This document shows positions 10,870-22,905 of a stretch of DNA of 64,000 nucleotides, piece by piece. The notes under the pieces are model-generated. The model was not told where the DNA came from and did not search any database. It saw only the letters and a program-made list of their open reading frames with translations. The stretch spans positions 19,131,175 to 19,195,174 of the forward strand of contig JBANSL010000018.1 in the NCBI GenBank assembly GCA_037127255.1. Direction: 5' to 3'. Position numbers and translations under genes: made by a program. Source of the stretch: Persicaria tinctoria. Taxonomy: Eukaryota > Streptophyta > Magnoliopsida > Caryophyllales > Polygonaceae. How positions within the stretch are numbered: the first letter of the stretch is position 1; every line of letters starts with the position of its first letter.

Positions 10870-11480
10870 AGATCTTACCTGGAAAAAGGCTCCGAATTCG
10901 ATCTCAATCTGCAATATGGGCAGCCATCTCGTCGACCTTCACATGGGAACCAGGGGAAGACCCCCATCGCGCCGACCATCAACTCCCTGAGCCTTCGTCG
11001 TCGTCGATCTTCGCATACCGTCTCCACCACAGCCCAGATCTGCCGACACCATCCCTCCCTCAGTCGTCCCAGCCTCGCCTCCATCGCCCAGAACTGCTGC
11101 CATCGTCCCTGCCAGCCTCGCCTCTTCTTAGCATCACCACCGGAATCCGGGAAACAGTTGCCGATTGCCCTCCTAATCGCCGCTGCCGGCCTTCCCAGCA
11201 AAGCCGCCTTCCTCTTCGCCCCCTGTAGCCTCGCAATCGCCACCGCCGCCGGAATTGGGGCTCCACGAAGATGAATCGAATCCGACACCGCGCTGCAACC
11301 GCCTCATAAATCGAATCCGATCCACGAAGATGAATCGAATCCGGCACCGCTCCACGAAGGCGCCGAGTACCGACGTCGCCAACACCGCGCTGCAACCGCC
11401 AAATAAATCGATTCCGATCAGAGCGCCGAATCGTCAATTTGGGGATCTGGATATTGAAATACAGGAGAGGGGAGAGGAAG
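10870..11480. other. GC-rich exon-like block in element C
   Basis: It is GC-rich with overlapping open frames on both strands. It contains an internal duplication around CACGAAGATGAATCGAATCC (11266-11330), with CACCGCGCTGCAACCGCC recurring near 11390. I recognise no protein family. Confidence 0.45.
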
Positions 11481-11649
11481 GTGCGAGAGAGTCACGCGCC
11501 TGCTTCCGGTTTTGGGGCTTTTTATTTATTTATTTTTTACATAATTCATCTATTACGTGGCGCTTTTTCGTCCCTCGATTCAATTTATATCAACGACTCA
11601 CAATTGTGCACAAGGTACACCCTAAGGAGTGTGCACAATTTACCCATAC

Positions 11650-11830
11650 TATATATATATATATATATATATATATGCGAGTCAGGCCTACAGACCCGCT
11701 TGGGCTTGATCCTTGGCCCAAGTCTGGCCCTTTCGAACTACTGGGTCGGGCCTAACGGCTCGTTTGGGCCAATTGTTATACCCAAGTCCGCAAATTTAGC
11801 TGAACGGGTTGACCCATGTTTACTCAGGTT
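11650..11830. other. (TA)n tail and GC-rich block
   Basis: TA dinucleotides (11650-11676) follow element C. A GC-rich block of GGGCC/GGCCC words follows to about 11830 and resembles the block at 845-1015. The two could be halves of one older element split by the A-B-C insertions, but the terminal repeats I can see are weak. Confidence 0.4.
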
Positions 11831-11929
11831 TAATATTTATCTACATTTGGAGAATGAAGAGAGAAAATTCTCTCCTTTGGAAGAGAGAGAAAATCCCAAA
11901 GAATGGATTATTAAATTCTCTCCTTTGGA

Positions 11930-12670
11930 GATCCCCTATGTATTATACCTACTGTCCTCCATACATTACTAAAATATTTTAATATTTATTTTATCTTCAA
12001 ATAAATTATAAAAATTATATTTATATTACTAATATCCATTTTTTATATTTTTATAAAATTTTATTTTGAAAAATCATGTTTTAAAATTTTTAATAATTGT
12101 ATTTTGTTAAATATTGCCTTTTAATTTTAAAAAAGGTGAAACTAATTAAAATAACCTAACCTTTGTATGAGTTTTAAAAATATATCTCCACATTTCAACT
12201 GTAAGAAAAATACTATGACCTTTAGGGGAAGTGGTAATAAAATATCATGACTCATTTTCTCGACAATAAATTGAGCCAAAATAATGATATAAAATTGTTC
12301 AAATGATATCATTCTCATTAAAACAAGTTAATATCATCCAAAATTCACCAAAATCTTAACTTTGTCAATTATATGTAATCGTTTTTGCCCAAATTTATAG
12401 TCGTAAAAACAATCGAGATATGTAATTTGTTACCACCTCTCCTAAAGATTGAGTTATTGTTCTTACCGTTGAAAGGTTGGGATATTTTTGTAACACCCCT
12501 CCAAAGGTTGGGTTATTTTAATTAGTTTTGCCTTTTAAAAATTGTAAAACATGATTTTTCAAAATAGAATTTTATAAATTTATAACAATATAGGTTAGTA
12601 ATATAAATATACCTTTTTTAAGATAAAATAAATGTTAAAATATTTTTGTGGTGTAGGGATGAGAGTATAT
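11930..12670. repeat. AT-rich inverted repeat split by a MITE
   Basis: The left arm (about 11950-12110) and right arm (about 12545-12660) are inverted copies of each other. For example, TAAAATATTTTAATATTTATTTTATC on one side matches its complement on the other with a single difference. The element at 12137-12532 lies in the loop. This is probably an older MITE interrupted by a younger one. Confidence 0.65.
12137..12532. mobile_element. MULE-type MITE, copy 1
   Basis: Ends GGTGAAACTAATTAAAATAA and its inverse, with a nearly matching 9-bp duplication (TTTAAAAAA / TTTTAAAAA). It is the same family as the element at 54737-55739, which has a perfect 9-bp duplication. There is no coding capacity. 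Confidence 0.75.
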
Positions 12671-12985
12671 ATAGGAAGGAGTAGAAGATCTACACTAGCA
12701 TTTAACACTTGCAATTTGTGCAGATAACAACATCCGAAAAATATGTAATTTTTTAAATATTAATATGTGATAAAAACGAATTTCCAACAATCTGGTTCAA
12801 CATGAGGAGTCTTTTAATATGTGTGAAAAATGTAATATTTTATCTTTTTTAAATTTATTGTTACGTCTTTTAACGAGTCTTTATTTAATAAATTATAAAC
12901 AAATCGGTTCAACTTGCCTAAATCGAATTTAATACGTGAACCGCTTGAATCTGTTGTTGACCAGTAGACATCAGGGGTTCTAGGG

Positions 12986-13218
12986 ATGTCTTGAATCTAA
13001 TCGGTTTAGGTTTGAACTTTATTGATAGACCTAATTTAGATAGAATTAGGTTTATTTATTTGTGACTTACGATAGATTTATCCTTGTAAGATTAGATTTA
13101 TGTAAGGCTATATAATCTCCCCATAGGCATACCCTAGAGGCATTCAACTCAATTAAGTTGAGTCCTGAATGAGTGATCAACAACTACCAAGGGTTCGGGA
13201 GCGAGGCCACTGACCAAC
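12986..13218 (+). mobile_element. Truncated LTR fragment (copia-like)
   Basis: From TGTCTTGAATCTAAT onwards this matches the LTR at 14603-15100, including the TATA-like CTATATAATC and the sequence AAGTTGAGTCCTGA. The first bases of the LTR are missing. The match ends where the CACTA terminus begins. Confidence 0.65.
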
Positions 13219-14602
13219 ACTACAAGAAAAACGGTGTATCGCAACGACTTTTGGCAATGACATTTTGTTTTCGTTGCAAAAGATATGCTTTTTGCAATGA
13301 TAAAAAATTGTCGTTGCAAAAGGTTGTTGCAATAATAAAAAATTTCATTTCGCGCTCGTCCAAGCGTTGGCGGGCAAGTTGAAAATTTGGGTTATATCTT
13401 TGGCAACAACATTATTGTTGCAAAAGAATTTACATAGATAAAGGTTATCTTTTGCAACGACAATTTTTGTTGTTAAAAATCAAGTAACAGTATAGCAACA
13501 AAAAGTTGTTGCCATAGATAAACCAAAAGATTTATAAGGAAAACTGTAAAATATTTTTTATTAAAAAATGTCATTAAAAATCATTAGATAAAGGGAAAAC
13601 AAGAGTTATTCCCTCAATCCCTCAGACTTGGATATTTAGAAAATATCTCCCGTCTCACCCTCCTGGATCTGAATGTCGTCACCACCACCACTACCGCCAC
13701 CACTACTCCTGCCACCGCCACCTCTCCTCTTTCTGCCGACATTCATCCGACGCTTCTCCTCCTTAGCCGATCAACCTTTCTCTCTCACATTCGAGATGAG
13801 ATCTCTCTCGCCCCTCTTTCTCTACCTCCCTCTCTCGATCTTCCTTTATTGCCTCTCTTACTCTCTCACTTGATCTCTCTCCGTCCTTGTTCTCTGCCTC
13901 TCTCTTAGATCCCTCGAATATCGACCCCAAATCGAAGACAGAGGCCAGTATATCTCCTCCTGACTCCGACACTATCCAGATGCTACCTCCAACATCACTC
14001 TTCCTCTCCTCCTCCACCTGACATGGGCGGCTAAAGCAATCTCATCCACGAACGCCACCAAGAGCCAACAATGGTTAGTTCTCCCCCATTGATGCTTCAT
14101 ATCTAGATTTAGTTTCTTTGGTTCAGATCTAGGTTTTTAATTTTGGTAAAGAATTTTTAATCTAGAGTTTCAATTTTGGTAAAATCAGCTCTTGCATGGG
14201 TCAATCTGGAGAAGAAGGCGTAGTTTACCATTATGGTGTGCATTGTAGATGGTGTCATCATTGAGGGCGCAGGCGAAGAGACTACCGGCAGGTCGTTTGT
14301 CAAGTTTGTTTGAGTTCCAACATTGTTTGGATTTGATGAAAATCTATATTTGATAGTTTGCCCTTAGGGGGCAAATCTGGGTGAGGGAGGGAGAGAGGGA
14401 GGAGATTCTGGTGCATTTGGCATTAAAGTGCATCTGGTATATCTAACATTGCAATGCAACTAGTATATTAGTGCATCTGGCATTGCATATATATATATTG
14501 CATCTGGTACGTTTTCAAGTCAAGATGGAGATTATACTATATCATGGAACATTGTCAAATGTGTCCGGTACATCTATGAAGATTCAAGCCAAGGTAGAGA
14601 TT
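13219..14602 (+). mobile_element. CACTA left end with gene-like DNA, in an LTR remnant
   Basis: The segment begins CACTACAAGAAAAACGG and has subterminal words around TTTGCAACGACA / TCGTTGC in both orientations (13230-13510), typical of a CACTA left end. A pyrimidine-rich, gene-like block follows (13620-14085), with a possible exon end near CAACAATG/GTTAG. No right terminus is visible. The last bases (about 14570-14602, AAGCCAAGGTAGAGATT) look like the polypurine tract preceding the LTR at 14603. A deletion has probably removed the CACTA right end together with LTR internal sequence. Confidence 0.55.
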
Positions 14603-15100
14603 TGTTATAATGTGTCTTGAATCTAATTGGTTTATGTTTGAGCTTTATTGATAGATATAATTTAGATAGAATTATATATATTTATCTATTTGTGCCTTAT
14701 TGTTAGATTTATTATTGTACGATTAGATTTATGTAAGGCTATATAATCTCCCCTAGACATATCCTAGAACATTCAACTCGATTAAGTTGAGTCCTGACTG
14801 AGTGATCAACAACCACTATGGGTTCTGGGGTGGGGCCCCAACCAACAAAGGTCCAAGAGATTTGGGGGTACATGAATCCCTAACCGGTCAGGCCAGGGAA
14901 GGGTCTAGCGATGGTTCAATAATGATATTCTATGTTTTCAGGTTCATAGGCTTATCGTTTATCAGTATGTGTGGGTGATACATCTTGTAATCATCATCTA
15001 GTTTCGAAAAAATCCTTAATGAAATCTCTCAGTGTGAATGTAGTAAATTCCAATGTGTGTCAATCTTCTTTGTTTGAATATCCGTTCTTTCGTCACAACA
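14603..15100 (+). mobile_element. LTR of a copia-type retrotransposon remnant
   Basis: It starts TGTTATAATG directly after a purine-rich tract and ends CACAACA, giving TG...CA borders. Inside are a TATA-like CTATATAATC and a plausible polyadenylation region (AATGAAATCTCTCAG). It is related to the truncated copy at 12986-13218. No gag-pol sequence remains nearby. Confidence 0.6.
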
Positions 15101-15549
15101 ACCTATAGCTATTTTTTTTAATATTTTCTTTTCTGATGAAAAAAAAAATGTTTAAAATATACCCTCATATATTGGAACATAGGTTAAACAGTTAACTTAT
15201 TATATATCATATATATATAATAAATCAACACATCGCAATTTTTAATTTCTTATCAACTCATTGTATGTATGTATGTAATAAACCGTTGGCACATACCACA
15301 ACAAACGATGTAAGATTCCGAGAATTCCGAGCCGGGTCGTATCAAATCGAGAGTCATGTTGGGTTTATTTTATTTTTGGTTATAAGATCAGAATCCACCA
15401 CTTTACACAAAAAAAACTTAAGCCAATGTGTAGGAATTTCTCCCTTCCTTAAGCTTATATTTTGGTTTGATTTTCAACTCATTTTTCAATACTACCACAA
15501 CCCAACAAACGAATCTATATTCCACTTAACCACCATTCTTAGGATGGAC
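15101..15549. other. Spacer without a recognised gene
   Basis: AT-rich with a short (GTAT)n run near 15261. An open frame of 99 codons (15265-15564) has no recognisable family, and its end lies inside the neighbouring hAT element. Confidence 0.4.
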
Positions 15550-16367
15550 CAGGGGCGGAGCTAGGAATCTGGTCGGGGGGGGCTCAAAAATTTTTTCGAG
15601 GCCAACAACCCAGCTGGAGGAGTGAGTAGTGAGCACTGGGTAATGTAGGTGCTGACCTGTTGGATTTGGAAATAAACTAGTTGGGTATTAAACAACCAAG
15701 ATTGGAAAGATTTATGCACAATTTTGAATTGATTAGCACTGTTATTCACTTATTTGGAGGGTGGTGGCCAGGGGCGTAGCCGGCGATCCAACTGTAGCGA
15801 GCCCTTGCTTAGGAGTAAAAAAAAAATTGAAAAATGGACATTCAATTAAATCTTTAATGCTAAGCAGATGGAAATTCAATTAAAAAAGAAAAGAAAACCA
15901 AACAACCGAAATATGATCACCGATCCTAATACATAATGAAGTCAAAATAATGGTATTGAGGCGTATGAATTTCTTTATATATTTATTTAATATTTGAAAG
16001 AATGAACTGCATCTAATTAGTAACCTATAATAATAGCTACATTCTATTTTCTAATGCTAAAAGAATCAAGTATCAGGTGAAAAAATATATGTACAAAATT
16101 TGATGGATTAACCCTTGCTTATGAGTTAAAAAAAAACTGAAAAATGAGAAGGAAAGGGGATGGGAAAAAAACTGAAAAATGAGAAGGCAAAGGGAATCGA
16201 ACCCCTGAAATCGCTGTCCTCCTCTCTACCCACTACCAATTGTACTCTTGTCCTACTTAAACCTCTTTCACCATATATAGAGTATATACATATATATAAT
16301 TTTATTTTTTTTTTGTATTTTTCCGGAGGGGGCTCGAGCCACCGCATGCCCCCTCCCTCCGCCCCGG
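15550..16367. mobile_element. Non-autonomous hAT element
   Basis: The left end is CAGGGGCGGAGCTAGG. The right end read on the minus strand begins CCGGGGCGGAGGGAGG. The 8-bp sequence GGATGGAC is directly repeated outside both ends (15542-15549 and 16368-16375), as expected for hAT. A second hAT-like start (CAGGGGCGTAGCCGG) at about 15770 and a minus-strand B-box-like tRNA word (16195-16206) suggest nested debris. There is no transposase. Confidence 0.85.
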
Positions 16368-16375
16368 GGATGGAC

Positions 16376-18090
16376 CACAAATAGAGATCGAAGTGGCACG
16401 TCCATATCAACAAATCTATATATCCATCCAACATATGGGAAAAGTATGAATATATTGAGTTAACAAAAATCTAGTGGACACTAATTATCGTCCCATTATA
16501 AATTTATAATTCATTTCTTTTCTGCATATTCATGATTTAATGTTACATTTAATTCTATTCAGCTGCAACTATATATGGTCACAAAACACTAACCTGCAAT
16601 CAAAGAAATTCCACTGGTAGGGACTACGACAACAACAAACACAGTATGTCCCGCTTAAAAAGTAGGGTACGTACATATACTTAAGTCCTATATTACACTT
16701 TGCATCGAATGCGTCATTTCAAAGATTTGGAGAATCATTTAGTTCGGAGAATGCTGTAGATTTAGGGAATTCTCTCTATTTTTTCTATTGTTTCTCCATT
16801 TTGAAGAATGTGATAGGGAATCTGTTAGACTAAAAAATACCTTAAAATTCTCCAAACACTCTAAAATTCCCAAAATGGAGAAACCGTTGGAGATGTCTAG
16901 ATGTTTCGTTAAAAGGTAATTCCGTGTGTGGCAAAACATCACTTACTAATACATGCATATGCACGCATGCATATATGCACCACTCCCGGCCCTTCCCTCA
17001 AATTATTCAATGATGGTAACTATAAATGTAAGGTTATTCAACTTTGAGATAATATAGGCTCAACTAAATACACCCCAAATTTGCACGTCTGTGCAAATTT
17101 GTTGTGGGCTAATTAATTAGAAAAGTGTCTATTAATTAATTAAAAAAGTTGCACGTTGGAATGAACGTGCATTTTAAAATGGTGATTTGCGGTGTATCTA
17201 ACAACCCCATAATATATTGGAGAAAATTGCATAAAGTTAAATTCGTGAAAAAACAACATTAATCAGAGTAATTAAGTAATCGAGATGTGAATAATAGTCT
17301 AAGCATTGTCAGCGATGAGTTTTTTTTTTTTTAACTATTGGTTAACCTATGCTCGATCTAAAGACATACATATGTCAAGACTCTCAGTCGAGCGGTAAAG
17401 ATGTGTAACATTATCAGTCGCTTGATCTATTGTCCAATCGAAGCACATGTAAAAGAGACTTCTTGCATTCTTGACAGCAATGAATTGATGTCGGACATCA
17501 TGAGTTCTATCCCGCATGACATTATATTTATTCTTTGTTTTTATATTGTTAATTGATTATTATTAAAGAATCACCTTCCACCTATATATCATTTCTAATT
17601 TCTAAATCCCCATTTGTACTGCCGTTTGAATGCCTTGATATAGATAATAGAGCTAGAGCACTTCAGTCTTGAGAGGAGTTTGTTTGCCCAGATCTCGTTC
17701 TATAACCTATGTGGATAGGCAAGCGGTCCCAGTCTCTTATGATGAAACTATCGCCTATTTGTGAACATAGATCGATTCGTCTAAATTTAGTTTAACTCTT
17801 CGCTCCTCGCCTGACCCAAGATTGAAAAAATGGCTTAAATTAAATACGTTTATAGGTTAGAAAATCCGTTTTAACATTAACTCGATCTCAAACATATTAT
17901 TGCCAAAACATTCCATCTCACACTCAATTCAAAATGAAATAAGTAACCCATCAACCTAACTCATATGCTATTTAAATTCTTTGTAAATTTTCGATGTTGG
18001 ATAACCCTAAACATCAATAGTTGGTCATTATAGAAACTTTGAATGTGGGGTATTAGGCATTATATAGTGGTTTTCATACTTAAGTATCAT
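16376..18090. other. AT-rich region without a recognised gene
   Basis: No protein family or RNA gene is seen on either strand. Imperfect inverted repeats around TGGAGAATTTTA and CTCCATTTTG (16720-16920) may be a decayed MITE. Confidence 0.4.
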
Positions 18091-18093
18091 TTA

Positions 18094-18393
18094 GGGGTCG
18101 TTTGTTTATATAAGAGGGGAATGGAAAGGAAATGAATTAAATTTTATATATAAAATGTATATGATTATCATTTTTTGTAAGCTTGGGTGGGGGAGATTAT
18201 TAGACCATCCTAGGGGTATTAGTTATCCTCCTTAAAATTAGGGAATCGAATGTGGGAAAATGTAACAAATTTTGTGTGAAAAATTGGAGGAGAAAGAAAA
18301 TGATTAAAATAGTGATCAATGAACCTTAACTTAAATATGAATTATATTCATAAGAGTAATCACTACCTTTATCTAAACAAAAACAAACAGGGG
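18094..18393. mobile_element. Tourist-like MITE, copy 1
   Basis: Ends GGGGTCGTTTGTTTATATAA and its inverse (AAAACAAACAGGGG), flanked by TTA on both sides (18091-18093, 18394-18396). It is 300 bp long. A copy in the opposite orientation lies at 41869-42166 with 298 bp and TAA duplications. Confidence 0.85.
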
Positions 18394-18552
18394 TTAGGTT
18401 TTAACGACTTCAAATTCACAGTTAATTTCTTGCAAAATGTGATTTCTTGAAGTATCACTTTCAAGTCGTGGACAACAAAAAGAAATGGTTTTATTCGGTT
18501 ACTTAATTGAATTTCAAAAGTAGCCCAACTAATTATATGAAACTATGGGTGT

Positions 18553-18887
18553 TTCGAGGGTATTTCGAGGATCGAGGTTGAAGGCGATTGTCTTGCGGTC
18601 ATCAACGCTATCAATGATGTTTGGAGCTGTTCTTGGGAGATTGAAATGATTATTACTGATTCCAGACGACTTCTCCAGAATTTTCAAAGCTCGTCATGTT
18701 CGCATGTCTTTAGAGAGTTTAATCAGATCGCGGATAAGGTGGCTCATCTTCGACACCAACTCGATGACGACTCGCCCTTGCATCATTTTGAGCTCCAGAC
18801 TCTCGTCCAAAAGGACGCACTTGGGTGGTGGATCAGCAGGGTCTGACACCCCCTAAATCCTTTCCTTATTTCAAAAAAAAAAAAAAC
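18553..18887 (+). mobile_element. 5'-truncated LINE tail with RNase H fragment
   Basis: The sequence encodes part of a plant LINE RNase H-like domain (EGDCLAVINAIND..., then SHVFREFNQIADKVAHL) and ends in an A-run (18873-18886). The 12-bp AACTATGGGTGT is directly repeated outside both ends (18541-18552 and 18888-18899), the mark of target-primed reverse transcription. The reverse transcriptase and endonuclease parts are absent because of 5' truncation. Confidence 0.9.
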
Positions 18888-19095
18888 AACTATGGGTGTG
18901 TCACTGCAATGCGAAAATGACCCTGGGTAAATCAACCAACGCCCATTCGTGAAACTCAAAGTTATTGCCTTTGTAAAGATAAATGAGAAATTAATTTCAA
19001 TTCCTATTTACATCGATTGAAGTTTGAAAGGAAGAATGATGATATAAGTGGAAAAAATGGGGTGGAATATACATTTCTTTAATTTATTTAGGTAA

Positions 19096-20041
19096 GGCCC
19101 GTTTGGTATTGATATATGTATATTAGATATGTGTATATCAGATATGGATATATCATATATGGGTATGGGAATCAGCGATACTTATACCTATTCTTTGGTT
19201 AATGGGTATATGAAAATCAAAGTGATATATTCATATTTCTCTTCCTTTATATTTTTCTCCAATCTCATATTCCCTTCTAACTAGGGTCTAGGGATGTCAA
19301 AATCTCTTCTTTCTCACTCCCTCCTTCCTCATCGCTTCTTTTTGCCTCCCTCCTCGCTTTTTGCAAACAGCTTCAATTCGACTGGCTTGGCAATCGCGGC
19401 CTTCTTCATTTCCTTCTATTCGCATACAATTTCTCGTCCCACAAGCACTCTCATTCTGCAAGAATCCCCCACAAAAACCTAACCGTAAATTAAAAATCTC
19501 CAAACTTTCTCATAAATCGTCTGCCAGGGATAAAGCCTCCACCTACCGTCATTTGCCAGGGAGGATGAATTGGGGAGCGACAATGAAGTTGATGGGAAAT
19601 CAAACATTCCGACCACGAATTTGATGGGGAACGACAACGAATTTCTTCTTTCTCACTCCCTCCTTCCCTAAACTTTCTTAATTAGAAATCGTTTGCCAGG
19701 GGCGAAGGTGAAGGCTCAGCTGATGAATTTGATTTTTTTGATGAACTTGACTCTGAGGAGGACGAAGATGGCGAATTTGATTATAAAGGTGAAGGCGCTA
19801 CTCGTTGTACTCGGTTCATGGGGTGTGGTGGTGCGGAATTTTAATTTGAGGGCAAGGAGTTGGGCGAGAAGGAAGAAGCCAAAGAGGAGAAGGAAAAGGT
19901 AGTGTCAGATCCTATATCTGATATACTATACATATACAAAATAAGATATCAAATATCAACTTTGATACCCATATATCTGATATTGATATCTCATACCCAT
20001 ATCTAATATCTGATATACGTATATGGATCCCAAACGGACCC
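19096..20041. mobile_element. PIF/Harbinger-like TIR element
   Basis: The left end is GGCCCGTTTGGTATTGATAT and the right end read on the minus strand begins GGGTCCGTTTGGGATCCATA. TAA is duplicated at both sides (19093-19095, 20042-20044). Subterminal GATAT words (TATATCAGATAT) occur in both arms. The interior (19290-19905) holds a moderately GC-rich, gene-like stretch with unrecognised open frames, so it may be a captured fragment. Confidence 0.75.
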
Positions 20042-20289
20042 TAAATGTCTATCATTTTAATCCCTTTTAAATGAGGAAATTGGGATGGTCCCTAGCTAAT
20101 TAATCAAATGTCCACCATTGCATCCAATGTGCATTTTTGTGATGTATTTAGCCAAGCACACTAATCTGAATACCATGTATAATCCTTTGGGATGAGTCTA
20201 GTCTCAATTATGAATTGAAAAAGTTGTCACCATCAATGACCTCGTTAAAAAAAAACTTTAAAAATGAGTTGTCATAAAAAAAAAAGTTA

Positions 20290-21186
20290 GGGGCTTACTA
20301 TTAGCACGGCGAATTTATCGCCCTTTACACGGTTTGCAATCGCGGACTGGGAGTTTGCGAAATCCGCAAACTCACAATCCGCGATTGCTATTTTTTATTT
20401 TATTCTGTGAATATTTTGGCAAACGTGCATTCGGAGTTTGCGAAATCCGCAAAGTCCCAATACGCGATTGCATATTTTTTTAAAAAAAAATTCCAATTCG
20501 ATAGATAATATAATATCCGGTATAATCTTGGATGAATTAATGACAGATTTGCCGCTTCATCCGAGCTCTTCAAGCTCTCTAATGGAGGACTCACAATCAC
20601 AGTTCCTTTTCTTCCTCTTTATTTTCTCTTCCTTTTTGATTGCATATATATATATTTTTTTTTTAAATCCCAATATCTGGTATATATCTTGGATGAATTA
20701 ATGACAGATTGACAGGTCGGCCTTCATCCGAGCTCTTCAAGCTCTCTAATGGAGGACTCACAGTTCCTTCTCTCTTATTCCTCTTTATTTCCTCTTCCTC
20801 TTTATTTCATCTTCCTGATTCATCCAGTAAAAACATCAATTTAAGAAGACAAAATACAAAGTTAACAAGAAAGAAGGGAAGAGAAACAATACCGTAACTC
20901 CGAACACAACTGATATCTAAGCCGGACTGCAGAACCGCGATGTCGTGAAGTCGATGTTCAAAAGGCAAGGGTACTCCATTTGCAGCTCCTATGGTCTCAG
21001 GGACGCGTATCACGCGATTGCCTAAACGTGAACGCCCACTTCGCGAACGCGAACCAGACCGGTCTGATTGCTCCCATCCGCGAAGGCAGAGTTCGCGATT
21101 GCAACAGTACCGCACATCCAAACTCCGCGTTTGCGTAGCCGTACCGTGCAAACGGCGATACTTTCATTGTGCATATAGCAAATCTG
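20290..21186. mobile_element. MULE-like TIR element with internal duplication
   Basis: The left end (GGGGCTTACTATTAGCACGG) and the right end read on the minus strand (CAGATTTGCTATATGCACAA) pair and continue with ATCGCC...CACGG words. AAAAGTTA is directly repeated outside (20282-20289, 21187-21194). Inside, a unit of about 165 bp containing CTTCATCCGAGCTCTTCAAG is duplicated (about 20513-20640 and 20676-20810). The words GCGATTGC and CGCAAACTC recur in the arms. No transposase. Confidence 0.65.
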
Positions 21187-21325
21187 AAAAGTTATTACCA
21201 CATGTGTCACCAATAGTGTCACCACTAATAAGGGTGGTGACACTAGTCTGTTAGCAAAACAAATTGTTACTACATGTGTCACCAACAGTGTCGCCACTAA
21301 TAAAGGTGGTGACATTGACCTTGTA
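21187..21325. repeat. Tandem duplication of a small hairpin unit
   Basis: Two copies of a unit of about 80 bp: ACATGTGTCACCAATAGTGT...GGTGGTGACACTAG at 21200-21243 and its diverged repeat at 21272-21315. Each unit is itself an imperfect hairpin (GTGTCACCACTAATAA.GGTGGTGACA). Confidence 0.75.
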
Positions 21326-22515
21326 ATAAAACGGGTTCCGAATAAAACAAATATGTGTGGCATAAGGTGTGTATGGGGCAAAAAAACATTTAAAAAGTGT
21401 TAAAATGTGGGTGTTTAAAAAAAAAATTAAAGGATGCTTTAAAAAATCCGTTTGTAGTTTAAAAATAGTGTTAAAAAAAGCTAAACCAAGCAACTTTTTT
21501 TTTATTTTTTTAGCGTTTTTAGTTTATTTTATTTGAAATTACTATAATACCACTAATAATAACCAAATAAACTCCATTTTTTTTACAAATAAACTCTTTT
21601 ACACCTCGTACAGAGTTTATATTATTTCATAATCTTTCAACCTTTATTTTACACAATTTTTTAATTTCAATTGTTTAAATTTTAGTCACTTTTTTAAGTC
21701 CGCCTCATACGTACTCATAATGAGAGTGAAATGAAGTTTCTGCTCATCTAATAGGAGTTTAATCAAATTAACAAATTGTAATTTTAGATGGTAAACACTA
21801 TTTACAGTGACTATTGAATAAATAAATTTACATAAGAAAAGCATAAATAAATTAATTAGTTAAATATAATTTTAATATGGTGGATGCTTTAAAGTTTAAA
21901 CTATTAAAGATAAACGTTCGTGCAAAAAAACACTATTCGAGATAAACTAATTAATTAGACAATTGCATACGAGTAATTGATTATGTTTAACTTAAAGCAA
22001 AAATTCAATCACAAATAGCTAGTGGCTTCTCGAGCCTAGAAAAGTCACATTTATGTACGGAGTACAAACTATAGAGATAGTCGATACGATCAATACTTGA
22101 GTATAAAATGCCTTATTTTGTACTTGCCCGCAAAAAAAAACCCTTTTCTTAGGTTAGGGATTCGAATCCCCCTCCTCGTATTGTAATGGTCTAAATGTAC
22201 ATCTATGAATAAATAAAAAATTCCTTATTTTGGCCTAAAAATAGGAGTAAAGATTTTAGATTCACACGATTAAATCATGTGAGAAATAAGTTGTTGATAG
22301 AAAAAATGAGGGAAAGAATAATTATCTATATATTTCAATTTGAGCATGAGTATGATTTCCACTTTAATTTCATATATTAACCTTCTTTTTTATTTGCATC
22401 AACTATTGTAACAACGGTTAGAAGAAAGTCTCATGTAATTTGAAATTTATCATCATTATAAGTGTACATTTGTGTCATATTTGTTTTTGGTTATAAGGTG
22501 AGAATTTAGAGTGTG
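21326..22515. other. AT-rich region with a SINE-like tail
   Basis: No gene was found. At 22150-22215 a B-box-like word (GGGATTCGAATCCC) is followed by TTGTAATGGTCTAAATGTAC and a weak A-rich end, resembling the 3' half of a tRNA-derived SINE. The A box is not convincing. Confidence 0.4.
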
Positions 22516-22790
22516 TCAACCACGATTGTAGCACTATTCAATAGCATCTTTACGGACGAGAATATGAAACTCTAGGTCAAACTTCCAAAAAGACGAGTCG
22601 AACACCAAAGTCAAATGAGCAAGACGATCGACCGCCCTGTTGGCCTCCCTGAAAATGTGGGAAATGGAGACCGTCTCAAATGAACAAATCAGAAAGAGAA
22701 CATCCGACATAAGCATCTCGGTATACTAGGGGGTCGTCCAAACTCCTTTAATCGCATTCACGATTGCAAGATAATCATCTTGCATAGCAA
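22516..22790 (-). pseudogene. LINE RNase H fragment (minus strand)
   Basis: The minus strand encodes VSISHIFREANRAVDRLAHL, the typical end of the plant LINE RNase H-like domain, then a short tail HILVRKDAIE. Reading upstream on the same strand gives AIVNAIKGVW before an in-frame stop. No A-tail or target duplication is clear. It is a decayed fragment. Confidence 0.75.
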
Positions 22791-22905
22791 GTCTTCAAAT
22801 ACCCTTCTTCTAAGCTTCCACCAGTTACATTTGTGTCATATGAAAAGCCCAAATTGTACCCCAATTAGCTTGCAAGATAAATAACTACACTTTGTTTTTT
22901 TTAAA

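Larger units (their letters stand above)
9639..11649. mobile_element. TIR element C, in (TA)n
   Basis: The left end starts GGAGTGGTTTTCTTGTGCAC and the right end, read on the minus strand, starts GTATGGGTAAATTGTGCACA. Both share GTGCACA...TAGTGTA / TAGGGTGTA words and a GTTGAT segment. (TA)n abuts both sides. The terminal layout (G-rich start, GTGYAC word, GTTGATT, GATTAA) is shared with B and D, so the three look like one family. A GAATAAT array lies near the left end and a GC-rich block (10870-11480) near the right end. No transposase is visible. Confidence 0.75.

Noticed and set aside
845..11830. One outer transposon enclosing A, B and C
   Set aside because: The GC-rich blocks at 845-1015 and 11675-11830 resemble each other in composition, but I found no convincing paired ends or direct repeat, unlike the case at 26872-41526.
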